A DNA stretch of 64,000 nucleotides from Plotosus lineatus (taxonomy: Eukaryota > Chordata > Actinopteri > Siluriformes > Plotosidae), in the NCBI GenBank assembly GCA_024760905.1, contig CM045729.1, forward strand, positions 47,959,580-48,023,579, read 5' to 3'. Shown one piece after another: positions 1 to 11,229 of the stretch. The translations under genes were made by a program, and so were the position numbers. Position 1 is the first letter of the stretch; each line of letters opens with the position of its first letter. The notes under the pieces are model-generated. The model was given only the letters and a program-made list of their open reading frames with translations. It did not search any database and was not told the origin of the DNA.

Positions 1-284
1 CTCACTCTTAAAGAATGGGACACTGGCTGGAGAGGGCCCAGCATCCATTCTTGGTATGGGCTAAGCATAAAAATCTGGAATACCACCAAAATGCTAAGAA
101 TCTGAACCCCTGTCCAGTCAGATGGACACTGTTTTTCAGCCAATTTGAGTTCACTCTTTCATACCAACCTGGAACCAAGAAAAAAATAGATTATCTCTCA
201 AGAAAGTTTCTTTCATCTAGTCATGATGATTATGCAAGGCAAGTTATCTCACCATCATGTATAGTAGCCCCATTGGGAAATTGA
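1..284 (+). pseudogene. Ty3/gypsy LTR-retrotransposon RNase H fragment (relic)
   Basis: From position 15 an open stretch reads HWLERAQHPF, then HKNLEYHQNAKNLNP and RWTLFFSQFEFTLSYQPGTK, the conserved end of the RNase H domain of vertebrate gypsy polyproteins. The family's usual LEEWRHWLEG start is split by a one-base frameshift near 12-17, since LTLKEW is in a different frame. The normal ADALSR exit is degraded to KKIDYLSR and a stop follows at 282-284. Integrase and LTRs are not recognisable downstream. It is a dead fragment cut by the window edge; family level is solid, the clade is not. Confidence 0.8.
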
Positions 285-559
285 GACTTATTGCAGTACA
301 GGTACAACAGAGCAAACTCACTTTCTTCCGGTGTTGGCAGAGACAGGGTTCAGCCATCCCGCAATCTTAGTAGGGTTAAGTAATTTGGCAAATCAATAAA
401 TATAAATCATATAAATAAATAACATTAATTTGCTTTCTTTATGCTTCCACATCAAATAAACAGATAGATGTTTCTCTGCTCCTTCCTCAGATGTCATCAG
501 CCAGGCTACCACACGTCTGCAATCGTTTTGACTCCTAAACCTGGTACAGTCTCTTGGTG

Positions 560-3500
560 GCGAGTCGACAGTGATTGGCCAGATCACTGCCCATCTGACA
601 AAGGCTTCCAGCTACACTGATTGCGTTTCCACCACAACCAACATGATCCTTTCTCTGCTGTGGCTTCTAGTCTCCTAACTGCATCCTGGAGATCTCTACC
701 TCTTACTCCCAGTGATGACAAGAGGCGGTATGCTGACCTCCCAGGGAAACCTCTTGTGCCAATTTTAACAGGAAGAGTCCAAACTAACCATCCCTTACTT
801 CTGAGCGACTCTTCCAACTCTGCATATCGGGCTTTTTTCCTCTCATAGGCCTCTTCAACTGCTTCCTCCCATGGTACAGTCAATTCTACCATTTTGAGTC
901 TCTTTTCGCTTGCTGCCCATAGGACTGTTTGGACGTAGGCTATTTGTAACAATACTTGGAACCTCGAGTCTTCTACCAAGGTCTGCTCTCATTTCCCACT
1001 TGCGTGCACTATCTGGTATGTTTCTGAGTTTCTCTGATGACTTGGATGTTGTCTTCTTTTCCCCGTTTTTCACAAAGCTGATGGCATTTGCTTTGGGGGC
1101 CACGAGATCTCTCTTCATTTGTCTTGCTTTTTCCAAGTTGTCAGCCAGCTCCATCAACACTGTGTCATGCCTCCACCGATACCTTCCTTGACTGAGGGCT
1201 ACATGGCATGCAGACAAAACATGACATAGTGTTCCAGTCTTGCCACACAGGGGACACGATGCATTTTCTGTCAGACCCCATCTGCACCAATTTACTGGTG
1301 TTGGTAATAGGTTACCAACCTTACTTTAACAAAAACTGGATTCTAATTGGTTCTGTTCTCCAGATCTCTGACCAACTAAGCTTCCTTGGATCTGTGTCCC
1401 ACTTTGTCCATGCTCCTTGGGTCCCTCACTGGACAGACTATGCTTCTCTGCCTTCATCCTCCTGTTGTCTAATAATGTCTTGTACTAATGTTCTCCTTTC
1501 AGCCTGGTTTGCTGCAAACCAGCCCAGCTCTGTCTTGTCACCATCCCTAGACCCTGTCTGTCGCTTGTTGTTGTCCCTATAATGTTTCTATATTTTAATC
1601 TGTTTTCTGCCTCCAGCACTGCACTGCTTGCTGACCACTTTCTTCCTGTCCTAAGCTCTATCCCTGCTCACCTGATTTTGTCATCCTTAGAATCTCTGAG
1701 TGTCATTATCAGTCTTGCTTTGGCGACTTTGAATTCTTCTACCAGTGGTGTTAATGGTAGCTGAACGATAGCACTGTGACTGTACAAGCCAATGCTTGTG
1801 AAACTGGGTGGCACTCCTAACCATCTTCTTAAGGATTTGTTCACACTTCTCTCTAGGCTTTCAACCACTGTTGTTGCTACTTCATACAACATCAAGGGCC
1901 AGATTAATCTTGGGAGTAGGCTGTGTTGGTAAATCCAGCACTTGAATTTTCCTGGTAGCTTTGTCAATCTTGCTTAGACCATCCTGCACTTTTGTCTTCA
2001 GTTGCTTTATTTGTTCTTTGGATCTCAAGCTTGCATCAAACCACTTGCCTAGGCATTTTACTGGTTATTCTGTGAGAGATGGAATGGATTGGTTCTGAAT
2101 CTTCAAGTCGAACCTATTGCTGACTGATCCCTTGACGATGACCAAGCTTCTTGACTTTTCGGCCTTGAAGGACATTCTAGCCCACTCTACCAGTCTACTT
2201 TGGGCTGCAAGTATCCATCTAGCTTGGGCGTGTGTAGATGTTGTGATGGTCATATCGTCCATAAAGCTCTTACTGGATGGTTGTCTTATCCCTGACACTA
2301 ACAAGGGGCCTCTTGATTCTGTCCCTACCGCCTTGATTATCAGATTCATACCCATCACGAACAGGATTGCAGATATTGTGCAGCCTGTAACAATACCCTT
2401 CTGCACTGGTTACCACTTCGTGGTCTATTCTGGTGTTGTGAATCAGAGTTGTACATCAGAATAGTAGTTTTTTTATCATTTTCCGAATGTGCTCTGGGAT
2501 AAAGTAATGGTCGAGTGCCTTGAAAATCAACTGGTGAGGTATTGAGCCATAAGCGTTGGCTAGATCCAACCACACTACGGTCAGACTGTTGTTGATCTTT
2601 GATTCTCTTACCAGCTGTGTGATAGCACTGATATGTTCAACACATCTCGAAAAACCTGGCACTCATCCCTTCTGTACTGTTGTGTCAATGTACTCATTCC
2701 TCATTCACTGTCATATATGCTGTCATCCGTCTTGCTAACACTGAGAAGAAAAATTTCCCCTCTACATTCAACAAGGAAATGGTACGGAACTGCTTGATGT
2801 CTCTGGACTCTTTTTCCTTGGGGATAAATATCCCTTCTGTTCTTTGCTAACATGCAGGAATCTTCCCACTTCTCCACACTACTGTACTCTCAAAAGTTTC
2901 CACAACCTCTTTGCCAGCAGGGGGCACTTCTTGTAAACTTTATATGGCACCGTGATGACTTGCTATGGGCCTTCATAATGATCTCTCTCACTTCTTGCCA
3001 GGTTGGTTCCTTCACACTGATTTCTAACTTGGGTGGATCAACTGCAGGTATGTTTTCTTCTTGCCAAGGCTCATTTCTTCTCTGGTCAGAGTGGGTTTAA
3101 GATAAATACTGTTCAATCTCCTCCCTGCTGCTCTTCAGGACTCCTCCTCTTTCACCCTCAAGAAGAGAAGACGAGAACTGGTGTGGATTTTGAATAAACT
3201 TGACTCTGGCTCTTGACTTTTCCTTCCTTTTCTTCCTGATATTCTCAGCTTTCCTGAGCCTACATAAATGTTCTCGTAATATATCACAAAGATCTGATAT
3301 GCCCCTCTTCTCCTCTTCAACAGCATGTCGGAACTGTCTTCTCAGAGATCTTAATTCTGACCTTATTTCGGCAATCTGTTTCTGACGCCTACTTTGGTGG
3401 AACTCTTTCTTGGTCTGTTTCTTTTCTACTACTCCAAACCGGTCTTTTCCATATGAGTAAATAATGGTAGTCAAGGACTGTAACTTTCCCTCGACTCCTC

Positions 3501-3990
3501 CAACCAATACTGACCCAAGTATTCCCTGAAGATCATCATCCAATTGTTTCCATTTACTCCTTTCGGCTGAATTTGGCCACTTTACCTTGTCATTCACTAC
3601 CAAAGATGGATTACTTGGTGCGTGAGCATTGCTTGTCCCTTGAACCTCTGCAGCGGAGAGGACTTCCTCACTGTGGTATTGTACCGGGATGGTAACCTCT
3701 TTTGTGTCACCAGATTTCTGATCTGTGCACTGCTGCTGGGTTTTCCGAGACTGACACTTGGCTCTTGCCTGATGTACTCACAGACCCCTGATATTCTTAC
3801 ATAACTTGCCACACTCGCACCATACTTCTGCCACCTCTCCCATCAGTGTCAGTTGTTTCCATGTTGATTTTGATGCCTGTTGTCCTTGCCGGTTCTTTTC
3901 CATTAAATCCGTCCATGTGGGTCTGCCATTCTCTCTCACTCTCGTCAGACACTGGGGGTATGGTTACTCTTGGTTACTTGTAGCTTGGAA
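560..3990 (-). mobile_element. R2-type (restriction-like endonuclease) LINE, decayed, nearly full length
   Basis: Read on the minus strand, fragments occur in the order expected for one ORF. A cysteine/histidine finger with CGKLCKNIRGL lies near 3840-3790. A basic linker (3603-3097) follows. RT motif A, VVWLDLANAYGSIPH, is within 2662-2456. Motif B, GIVTGCTISAILF, is near 2400-2360. The catalytic box FMDD is at 2265-2254. A thumb region (1967-1668) leads to a CX2CX7HX4C knuckle at 1256-1206 and an endonuclease-like end with MVELTVPWEE near 890-860. A finger, the RT and this exact knuckle before the nuclease are known for R2/NeSL-group elements. Several frameshifts and a small deletion at the nuclease RPD motif show it is dead. 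The exact clade is uncertain. Confidence 0.72.
2065..2662 (-). pseudogene. Reverse transcriptase core of the R2-type LINE
   Basis: This covers RT motifs A to C in two frames. Residues VVWLDLANAYGSIPHQLIF form motif A with the first catalytic Asp. TGCTISAILFVMGMNLI is motif B and SFMDDMTI is motif C with the Asp pair at 2259-2254. After motif C comes ARMSFKAEKSRSLV, resembling the D/E region of R2-group polymerases. F-M-D-D is less common than the F-A-D-D of the other LINEs in this window. Frameshifts between motifs A and B rule out a functional product. Confidence 0.75.
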
Positions 3991-4149
3991 TGGGTGTCCT
4001 TTTACAAAGACTGTACAAAGAGTATTAAAGAAATTACTTCTGCATCTTCTTGTTTACATCTCAAATGTGTCTATCATGGTTTTTAAAAATGGAAGAAATA
4101 AATTTTAACTTGATGTAACAATGTGAAATCCTTTCTAGTTGGATATGCC

Positions 4150-5450
4150 TGTTTCCCACACCCATCCTGATACAAAATAATTGAAGCTTTTGAGATGTTT
4201 ATAGGCTTTACTGTGGTGAATGAGCTTTTTTTCCAAAAATCAAGTAACTGACAATGTCAAGCAGAGGGATTGCTGGTAAGTTGTTTACAACCACTTCTTC
4301 ATGGCAACCTCCTGATATAGATCAAAATCAGTCACAATTTTATCTTCTCTAAATATCTCTTCCTATTCATCTTCTCCAGTCAGTCAGTGGATTTGGTGAG
4401 CTTTGACATTTTTATTGTTAATCCAACGCTGTTTCAGCACATGATTCAAGGATTTGATTATCTTCCAAGATGACAGTGTGTGTCATGTGCGTGCAATCTG
4501 ATGATGCTAGTTCATGTTATTCGAGGAAATGGGAGCACCTGGTGCAAACTTACACAAGCACAGGGAAGAAATGCTAACTAATAACAAATATTATACCTCA
4601 AATTTAATAGATTAAATTAAGGATAGTTAAGGATAATGTACTTTTATTATTGTAAAATTAACATTGAAAGGGGGATCAGGACTCTGGGTTTTCTTGAGTG
4701 GTTCTCTTATTTCCACACAGCCGTGTAATCCCAGTTCTGTGAGTTTTTAATGTATTATGCATTTAGAAACACCTTCACTTTTGAAAGTAAAGTCCTACTG
4801 TTGATTGTGGGGTTTTTAAGCTTGGGCCAATTTTTTTACATTGTCTCTGCGAAAAGGTCAGAAATTTTTGTTTTTCCTGACCAAATATTCTGCCAAGTTA
4901 GCCATACACTCTTATCCTTCCCAATATAAGAGTACCAGTATTGGTAATCCTAATAGGAATTTTGTGTGCATGTAATACATTTAATTGAGGCAGACACTTA
5001 TTTTACCATAATTGACCATAAAAAGAACAGACATGGCCATAAAAAGAACAGACATGGGTAATTTCATCCTTTGGATTACTAGCGGAGGATGAACCAATGG
5101 TTAGCAGTAGTTGTTTCCTGAAAGTGATATGTTCTTATTGAGCCAGGTTGTCCAGCACAAGCAAACAAGCAGATCTATTTAGTGAGTGACATTTAAGGTG
5201 ATAGAAAAAAAAGGGGAAAAAAAACATGTTCAAGAAGCAACTATAGCTAGCAGTTTCAAGTGAATGGGTGTAAATGATTATTTATTTGAACCAGTGAGAG
5301 AAGAGTCTTGTAGAGTCAGTGAGAGAGACATCATATTCTATTGACTTTGAGGATGAGGACGGTGCCAGGGATGTGCATGACGATAAATCCAAAATGCCTC
5401 ATGCAGCCAACATTTTGCCAACCCATCTTTCCTGTTGTCAGTTGGTTTAG
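4150..5450. other. Anonymous AT-rich sequence, no gene seen
   Basis: I see no exon, repeat family or RNA gene here. The only local structure is a perfect tandem duplication of about 21 bp at 5017-5058, built on ccataaaaagaacagacatgg. Confidence 0.6.
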
Positions 5451-5451
5451 G

Positions 5452-5545
<94 letters not shown>

Positions 5546-5548
5546 CAT
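5452..5548 (+). repeat. (CA)n microsatellite
   Basis: About 48 uninterrupted CA units run from 5452, with one G interruption near 5539. Open frames across it (poly Thr-His, poly Cys-Val) are artefacts of the dinucleotide. Confidence 0.97.
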
Positions 5549-5920
5549 ACATTTTATATGATTTCTACTCTTCTTGTTCAAACAACTCAGTACTGCCTGA
5601 TATGTTGCACACGGTCAATGATGCAGCCCCCGTGATACAACGAGTTTGCATTACTTCCAGGCTGGAACATTCAATGAGGGAGGCTTCCTGAGTATTTCTA
5701 GTGTCACTGCACACACATTGACAAGGGACTAGGACTGATGTTGCTGAAAGGAACTGCTAATGTTCTACGTAATTATTTAGAAGCTAGTAACATGAATTAA
5801 TTTAAATATATAATGTGCTGCACAGTTTTAAAACAATTCCAGTAAATACAACAGTCTCCTTAATGTTTACCTTTGCTTGATGTAGTTTATAGGGAATAAG
5901 GTTAGAGTACTTCAAGGAGG

Positions 5921-6142
5921 TGGGCAGCGGTGGTCTCGTGGTTAGGTCGCAGGATCGCTGATCCTAAGGTTGGGGGTTCGAGTCCCCACAGGGTTGTCAC
6001 TGTCCCCCCAGTGCAGCTAACTGGGTTGTCAAAGGCAGTCCATCTATCTCACTGTCTATGGTGAAAGACATGTAAAAGGACCATTGCTGACTTTCGTAAA
6101 AAGTAGGCTGCAAAGCCGTCAGCGTGTTTCTGTCAGTCTAGG
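5921..6142 (+). mobile_element. tRNA-derived SINE, family 1
   Basis: The head gggcagcggtggtctcgtgg has a pol III A-box-like block, and a perfect B box, ggttcgagtcc, lies at 5975-5985. The shared body follows (cagtgcagctaactgggtt, then the ctgactttcgtaaa block) and runs to cagcgtgtttctgtc. Downstream the sequence diverges from both tail types seen in the other copies, so the 3' end is degraded or replaced. It is the most diverged head of this family in the window. Confidence 0.85.
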
Positions 6143-6756
6143 AACCACCACAGCTGTTTGAGCCAGTTGAGCTACCGTGAAAGGGACCTAGGCCTAGAGA
6201 ACGGGGATCAGCCACAGTGAACTGTCTCTCGCTATACAAAAATACTCAGCGCAGGTGAGGAAACCTATCCAAATTTCAGACAAGAGGTTATGCTACTTTA
6301 CTTCCATGGTGTTTCTGTTGCACATCTCTAATATTATACACACCTCAATATCACTGATTGTTAAACACGTCTATTGTAAGCAGTCCATAGACCAAAATCT
6401 GTATCCACAGTGATTGTATGACCAGTACTGTAATACTGATGGAGGACAGAAGCCAGATGCTACACGATAACCAATATGGCAGATGTATTGAATAAAATGG
6501 TAAGTACACACAGTGTTAAAAATATTCTGCTGCATCTAAGATTCAATACAGACTATCGTGCAGCTGCCAAGTTAGGGTCTCTGCTGTATTGATAGCAGTC
6601 CTATCATAGCCAGTGTAGAGAAAGCCGCATGTTTACACAGAAATTACTCTAGTTGATTACATCATTTACCTACTGTTCTTGTGAGCAGCTCATTGTTTTA
6701 TAACACAGATATAACAGATCAAACTGAAAAAGTAATCTGGAAAACTGTACACATAA

Positions 6757-6775
6757 GAGAGAGGGGGGGGGAGAG

Positions 6776-6843
<68 letters not shown>

Positions 6844-6935
6844 CGAGAGAGAGAGAGAGAGAAAAGGCGTCTGAGAGAGGGGGGTAGGAGAGAGAGAGAG
6901 AGTGAGACAGAGAGAGAGAGAGAGAGAGAGAAGGC

Positions 6936-7025
<90 letters not shown>

Positions 7026-7027
7026 GA
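6757..7027 (+). repeat. GA-rich purine microsatellite
   Basis: About 270 bp of (GA)n carry scattered GC, AAAAG and GT interruptions. The homopurine strand could form triplex (H-DNA). Ser-Leu or Arg-Glu frames across it are artefacts. Confidence 0.97.
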
Positions 7028-7306
7028 GCAGGAGGATTCTTATTTCCATGCAGGCTGAAACAGAAACAATACAAGAGGCTCATTCATGAGCCCCTGTGTC
7101 TAGGCGAAGGTACAGACAACATTTTATGTTACATTTCATGCCGCAAAATCCTTTAGTCAAGGCATTAAGTACACCCATATTTGTAGTATGTGCATAATAT
7201 GACATGAATGTAAAATAGAATGTCACATGTTTTGAATGTATGCAGGACTGCATTATTAATTTTAAAGAATATTCTTCAATAACTGCAATGAATTCTTTTG
7301 GAACTC

Positions 7307-8588
7307 TAGTAGGCCCCCGTTATTCGTGGGGGTTCGGTTCCGGCCCCTCCCGCGAATCAAGATAGTCTGCCAGTTCTGTACCTGGAAGTAAAACCCTATG
7401 TATCATATTAGATGCGCGGATGATTAACAGGAAGTAAAACCCTATGTATGACATTACATCTGCTAAAATATGCTTCTTAAACACATTCTATAGTCTTACT
7501 CATTAATACAGTATTAATATAGTAAAATCAGCCAGACCCAGAATGCAGGAGGCAGTGTGAGATGGCACAGAGTGGATTTATTATTCAAAGGGGAAGCACT
7601 TAAGCAGAGCGCACACACTTTAAATACTGTACTGATGACGAAGAAAAACACAAACAACATTAAACAATGGAACCAAGAGCCAGAGAACAAAAGGAAGCAG
7701 GGAGGTGATGTGAGACAATCTCCTGGCGCAGAGGTGAGTATGCGGTTTGTGTTTATTGGGAGTAGATGAGAGGAGTGAATTCAAGTTTGAACTGCATTCA
7801 GCCTGAGCAGCTTAGCCACACCCCTCAGCCGGAGCGGGGGAAAAACTGAGTTAGAAAACACAAAGAAGAAGGGACGTGATGTGAGATAATCCTTTGATGC
7901 AGAGGTGAGCCTGCTTGTGTTTATTGGGAGTAGATGAGAGGAGTGAATTCAGGTGTGGGCTACTGCAATCAGCTCAAGCAGGTCCGCCACGCCCTTCAGC
8001 CCGGGCAAAAAATAGAATTAGAGAACACAGCCGCCAAAATCAAAGCCCCCCCCCCCAACGCAGACCATGACAAAAAGAACACAAAAGAACATGAAGTGTA
8101 ATAAATTGGATTAACAAAACAAAAGGATAAACATGCTATACCACAGTACATAAAACCTCACACACAAACATTCCAAACGTTAACTTAGGTACTGTACTGG
8201 AATAATAATTGAAAAAGACTTTAATACTACAGTGCTTTACAACAGTTCAGATGATTAGTCCTCTTCAGGTACTTCAGAGGAAACTGTCGTTTCTTTAGGA
8301 GAAAGTCTTATTTCTTCAGAAGAGACATCCAACGTCATTCACTTTTTCTGGCGCTTGGCCGGCATTTGAGTGGCATCATAGAGCTTAGTTGGTAATTAAA
8401 ACACACTAAAAAAATGCACATTGACAACTTGTGCGCGAATGAGAAAAAAGGGGTGTGTACATCATCTCAACCAGTCAGCAGGAGGGAGAACAGCCATTGG
8501 CTGAATTTGAATCACATGACAGTTACTCAGCAATCCGCGAATGTGTGGGGACGCGAGTGCAAAACCGCGAATACAGTAGGGCTTACTG
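7307..8588. mobile_element. Non-autonomous pogo/Tigger-like DNA element (tentative)
   Basis: The left edge reads tagtaggcccccgttattcg and the right edge, reverse complemented, reads cagtaagccctactgtattc followed by gcgg. Both have the pattern of pogo/Tigger ends. The right side is followed by TA at 8589-8590, while the left TA looks mutated. Between them lie a 171-bp tandem duplication and a minus-strand Ser/Glu-rich stretch near 8260-8365, but no recognisable DDE domain. Ends and superfamily are inferred from the resemblance of the TIRs only. Confidence 0.5.
7681..8035. repeat. Imperfect tandem duplication, period about 171 bp
   Basis: Two adjacent units share gtgatgtgaga (7705 and 7876), gcagaggtgag, tgtgtttattgggagtagat and gaggagtgaattca, and end in a Pro/Gly-rich block around ccacgccc. 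The register of 171 bp holds across the unit, so this is a tandem copy and not two separate insertions. Part of the unit end resembles 63785-63880. Confidence 0.75.
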
Positions 8589-8679
8589 TACAGTAAAACT
8601 AACAGAAAAATGTATGCAGCTAAGAGGATTGACAGCACTAGATGAGCATGGGCACTGGTGCCAATATGTGTCCTGTTAG

Positions 8680-8960
8680 GCTGTCCATCCATTCATTATC
8701 TGTACAGTCTTTCCATCAAGGTCATGTGAAAGTTGGAGACAATCCCAGATGACTTTGAGAGAGGCAGGGTACACCCTGAAAGAGTCATCCATCATTAAAG
8801 CTAGCATGGAAACAAGCACTATTTGCACTCACATTAACATCCAAGTTTTTTTAGTGTGGCAGGAAACTAGAGTACCTGGAAGAAACCCATGCCAGCATGG
8901 AGATAAAGATGCAAATTCCACACAGAAAGAACCCACCTAATCATGAGGTTTGTACATAGA
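8680..8960 (-). mobile_element. Old SINE relic (fish-wide type)
   Basis: The order of blocks (attcattatctgtac, agggtacaccctg, gtggcaggaaac then agtacctggaagaaaccc, ccagcatggagataa) matches the reverse strand of a common fish SINE body. It is too diverged to place ends or a target-site duplication. Two other relics of the same kind are at 11745-12050 and 28540-28830. Confidence 0.5.
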
Positions 8961-9288
8961 TCCTTATTGCTGAGAGACAACAATATGATCACTACAAAAC
9001 CAGCAGCAATACATGGACACTGCAGACACTAAGTAAATGTCTGGGTTATGGGGCTGATAGTAGCTGATTAATTTTCCATAATTTGTGCTTTTTACATGGT
9101 GCAGGATGTGGGGAGAATGGTTATTAGGTCACTAATAGTATTAAAACCCTTCCAGTTATCCTTAGCCAATGGGTTAATCCCATTGGCAGTGATAACAGTA
9201 CTTTTACTATCAAAACACATCACAAACTTTGCCTTTATTCAGTAAAAAATTACATAGGAAGTGACTACAGTACACTGGTTTTCCTTAA

Positions 9289-10080
9289 AGGGTACCTGTA
9301 CCCAAAATTTACAGCATTCAAAAAATATCCACTATACTTTATTATTAACTTTTAAACATCGTGTGATGTCGGTAGTTTATTTATAAGCCCACATTTCCTT
9401 TTCTTCTACATGACATTCCTTGCTCACGAAGGTTGAGCGCGTGGACATGTTGGCTTCTTTTCACCGGGGTTAAAGGTCATTGTGAGGTAACATCGTTGAC
9501 AGTCGTATAGCCAATTGCAGAATGTCAGTATATTTTCCTCAAGCAAATTCATGGTCTTTACAACAATAGCACTCCTGATCGATTTTTTGACACACGCATT
9601 TTCCACAAGAGCACCAAATATTTGCTGGTTGTTTGCTACAATTTTCCCGTGTAAAAGCTTCTGCCGACTCTCCAATATCGTCCTCCGAGTCGTCACTTTA
9701 CTGGTCCGATTTCGCTAAATGTGGATAGTCTTTCTTCAGTGGTTCATATGAGTAACCTTCTAATCCTTCTACGAAATTGTCTTCGTCCATGGTTTAAAAA
9801 AAAAATACTATAATGTCTGTTTTTTCCAAGTTTCCGTGATCTTGTGTTGTGTATGTCAGGTATATAGCCTTACATTTACATTGAAATCTCGCAGTTCCGG
9901 TCGAAGCTTTGTCAACAATATGATGTCACGGCAAATGCATAATTTTAAAACTCCTGTGCACTTAAAAAAGCCCTTAAATCGCTTAAGGCTGGTTTGTGAG
10001 AGAATATAATAAACGGCTTATAGGTGTATTGTCACTAGCTATCAAATTAGGTATATGAGCGCTTTCACTACAGGTACCCT
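9289..10080. mobile_element. TTAA-target DNA transposon (Kolobok- or piggyBac-like), 792 bp
   Basis: Perfect 12-bp terminal inverted repeats, agggtacctgta at 9289-9300 and tacaggtaccct at 10069-10080, are each flanked by TTAA (9285-9288 and 10081-10084). A TTAA target is shared by piggyBac and Kolobok elements; the AGGG start fits Kolobok better than the CCC start of piggyBac. There is no transposase, but a cysteine-rich ORF relic lies inside on the minus strand. It is non-autonomous and probably internally deleted. Confidence 0.85.
9539..9790 (-). pseudogene. Cysteine-rich ORF resembling the P2X7 cytoplasmic ballast domain
   Basis: The minus strand from ATG at 9790 gives 83 codons to TGA at 9541-9539 with one in-frame TAA at codon 31. 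It begins MDEDNFVEGLEGYSYEPLKK, has an acidic stretch (SDDSEDDIGE) and ends in ANIWCSCGKCVCQKIDQECYCC. The order Tyr-x-Tyr-Glu-Pro, acidic linker, W-C-x-C-G-x-C, then E-C-x-C-C matches the zinc-binding C-terminal ballast domain of P2X7 and its stand-alone relatives, which I know mainly from fish and cnidarian predicted proteins. Similarity is lost after the CC pair. It lies wholly inside the TTAA element, so it is cargo or part of the element's own gene. Function is unknown. Confidence 0.6.
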
Positions 10081-10084
10081 TTAA

Positions 10085-11229
10085 CTCCTAATACTACTCT
10101 CGGCAAATCTATCTCTGTCCTGACTCCTGAATAGTTTCAAAGCCTCCCCAAAATGGACCAGTCTGATTCATCTTTTGTTGAAGTTTGTAATAAAGGAATA
10201 AAGTCCTCCAAAGAAATATCCAAAGTCACAACTGATGGTGTGCTGAGCTCCCACTACTCTGATGTGAAATTGACATTGAGTGCTCAAATGCCTTATGTTC
10301 CAAATTACAATCATGAAGTAAAAATATGAACTATCCTGACACTATTTGACTCTATTAATGCCTGTCTGGATGCAATAAGTCCCTGCCAGATAGTAAATTT
10401 AAAATAAACCTTCACAAAGTCTTTTTTCAATTATAAAAAAAACATCTTGTCCCATGAGTCACACAAGGTCATACTGGTATTGATTGGAATTGTTTTATAA
10501 AAAAGCTTTTGAACGTTTGAAATTGCTTGAAAACTCATCCAATCATAATTTTCTCTCCGTTTTTCAGAATGCTTGCAGTAAAATGAATGTTCATCAAATA
10601 ACACTAAAAAAAAACCTCACTATTGCACTTTTATTTAACTTTTATTTCAGTATATCACCTGTGACTTTGTGTTGCCCATGGGACGATTTGTCCTTGTGGA
10701 AAGATCACTTTCAAAGGATCCTGTAACCATCTAATCCCTTGTTGGATTCTCCCTTACAATATCCAGTTAAAATCTTCCCAATGTTTAAGACTAATCAATA
10801 AATCATGAGTCCACAATCACCTTACGGTGGCCAGCTTGACTGACAGGTTTGGCAAAAGATACCGAATAGGCTCACTGGTTTACCAGATGGATGATGATAA
10901 TGATGGATTCTATTAATGCATGGCAAATTAAATGAAGTGATTTAGAGGTAGTTAATGGTTAGATCATTTTAATAATCTAAAGTTACTAATTTTTCATATT
11001 GTTATACATACTTGTCAAAAGACTTTTTATTTTTTTACTGATATTGCACAGAACATATGGCCCCAATTTACCAATCCAATGTAAAAAACCAGCACAGATC
11101 TGGCTACAAGAATCACTGGATAATGGGGTTAATCTATGATCCATGAAGCCCTTCATATCTTGCTAATTATAGTGTAAGAATGGTTGTCGAATACTATTCT
11201 TTCATTCAATTGCCTAACTGCTGAACATT
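10085..11229. other. Anonymous sequence, no gene seen
   Basis: No recognisable repeat ends, RNA gene or coding exon. The 80-codon frame at 10484-10726 shows no family resemblance. Confidence 0.55.

Noticed and set aside
5331..5691. Open frames of poly Thr-His or poly Cys-Val
   Set aside because: They only translate the CA microsatellite. The same applies at 24683-24974, 28281-28685, 54086-54368, 54782-55047, 57089-57283, 58815-59184 and 62323-62566.
5930..5990. tRNA genes in SINE heads (A and B boxes)
   Set aside because: Cloverleaf pairing is incomplete and each is followed by a shared SINE body and, in several cases, framed by a target-site duplication, so they are SINE promoters.
6670..7083. 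Ser-Leu-rich frames that could look like a signal peptide or low-complexity protein
   Set aside because: They are the translation of the GA/CT repeat.
9515..9718. Plus-strand 67-codon frame and minus-strand 90-codon frame (9424-9696) in the TTAA element
   Set aside because: They overlap the cysteine-rich ORF in other frames; only the 9539-9790 frame shows a coherent motif series.
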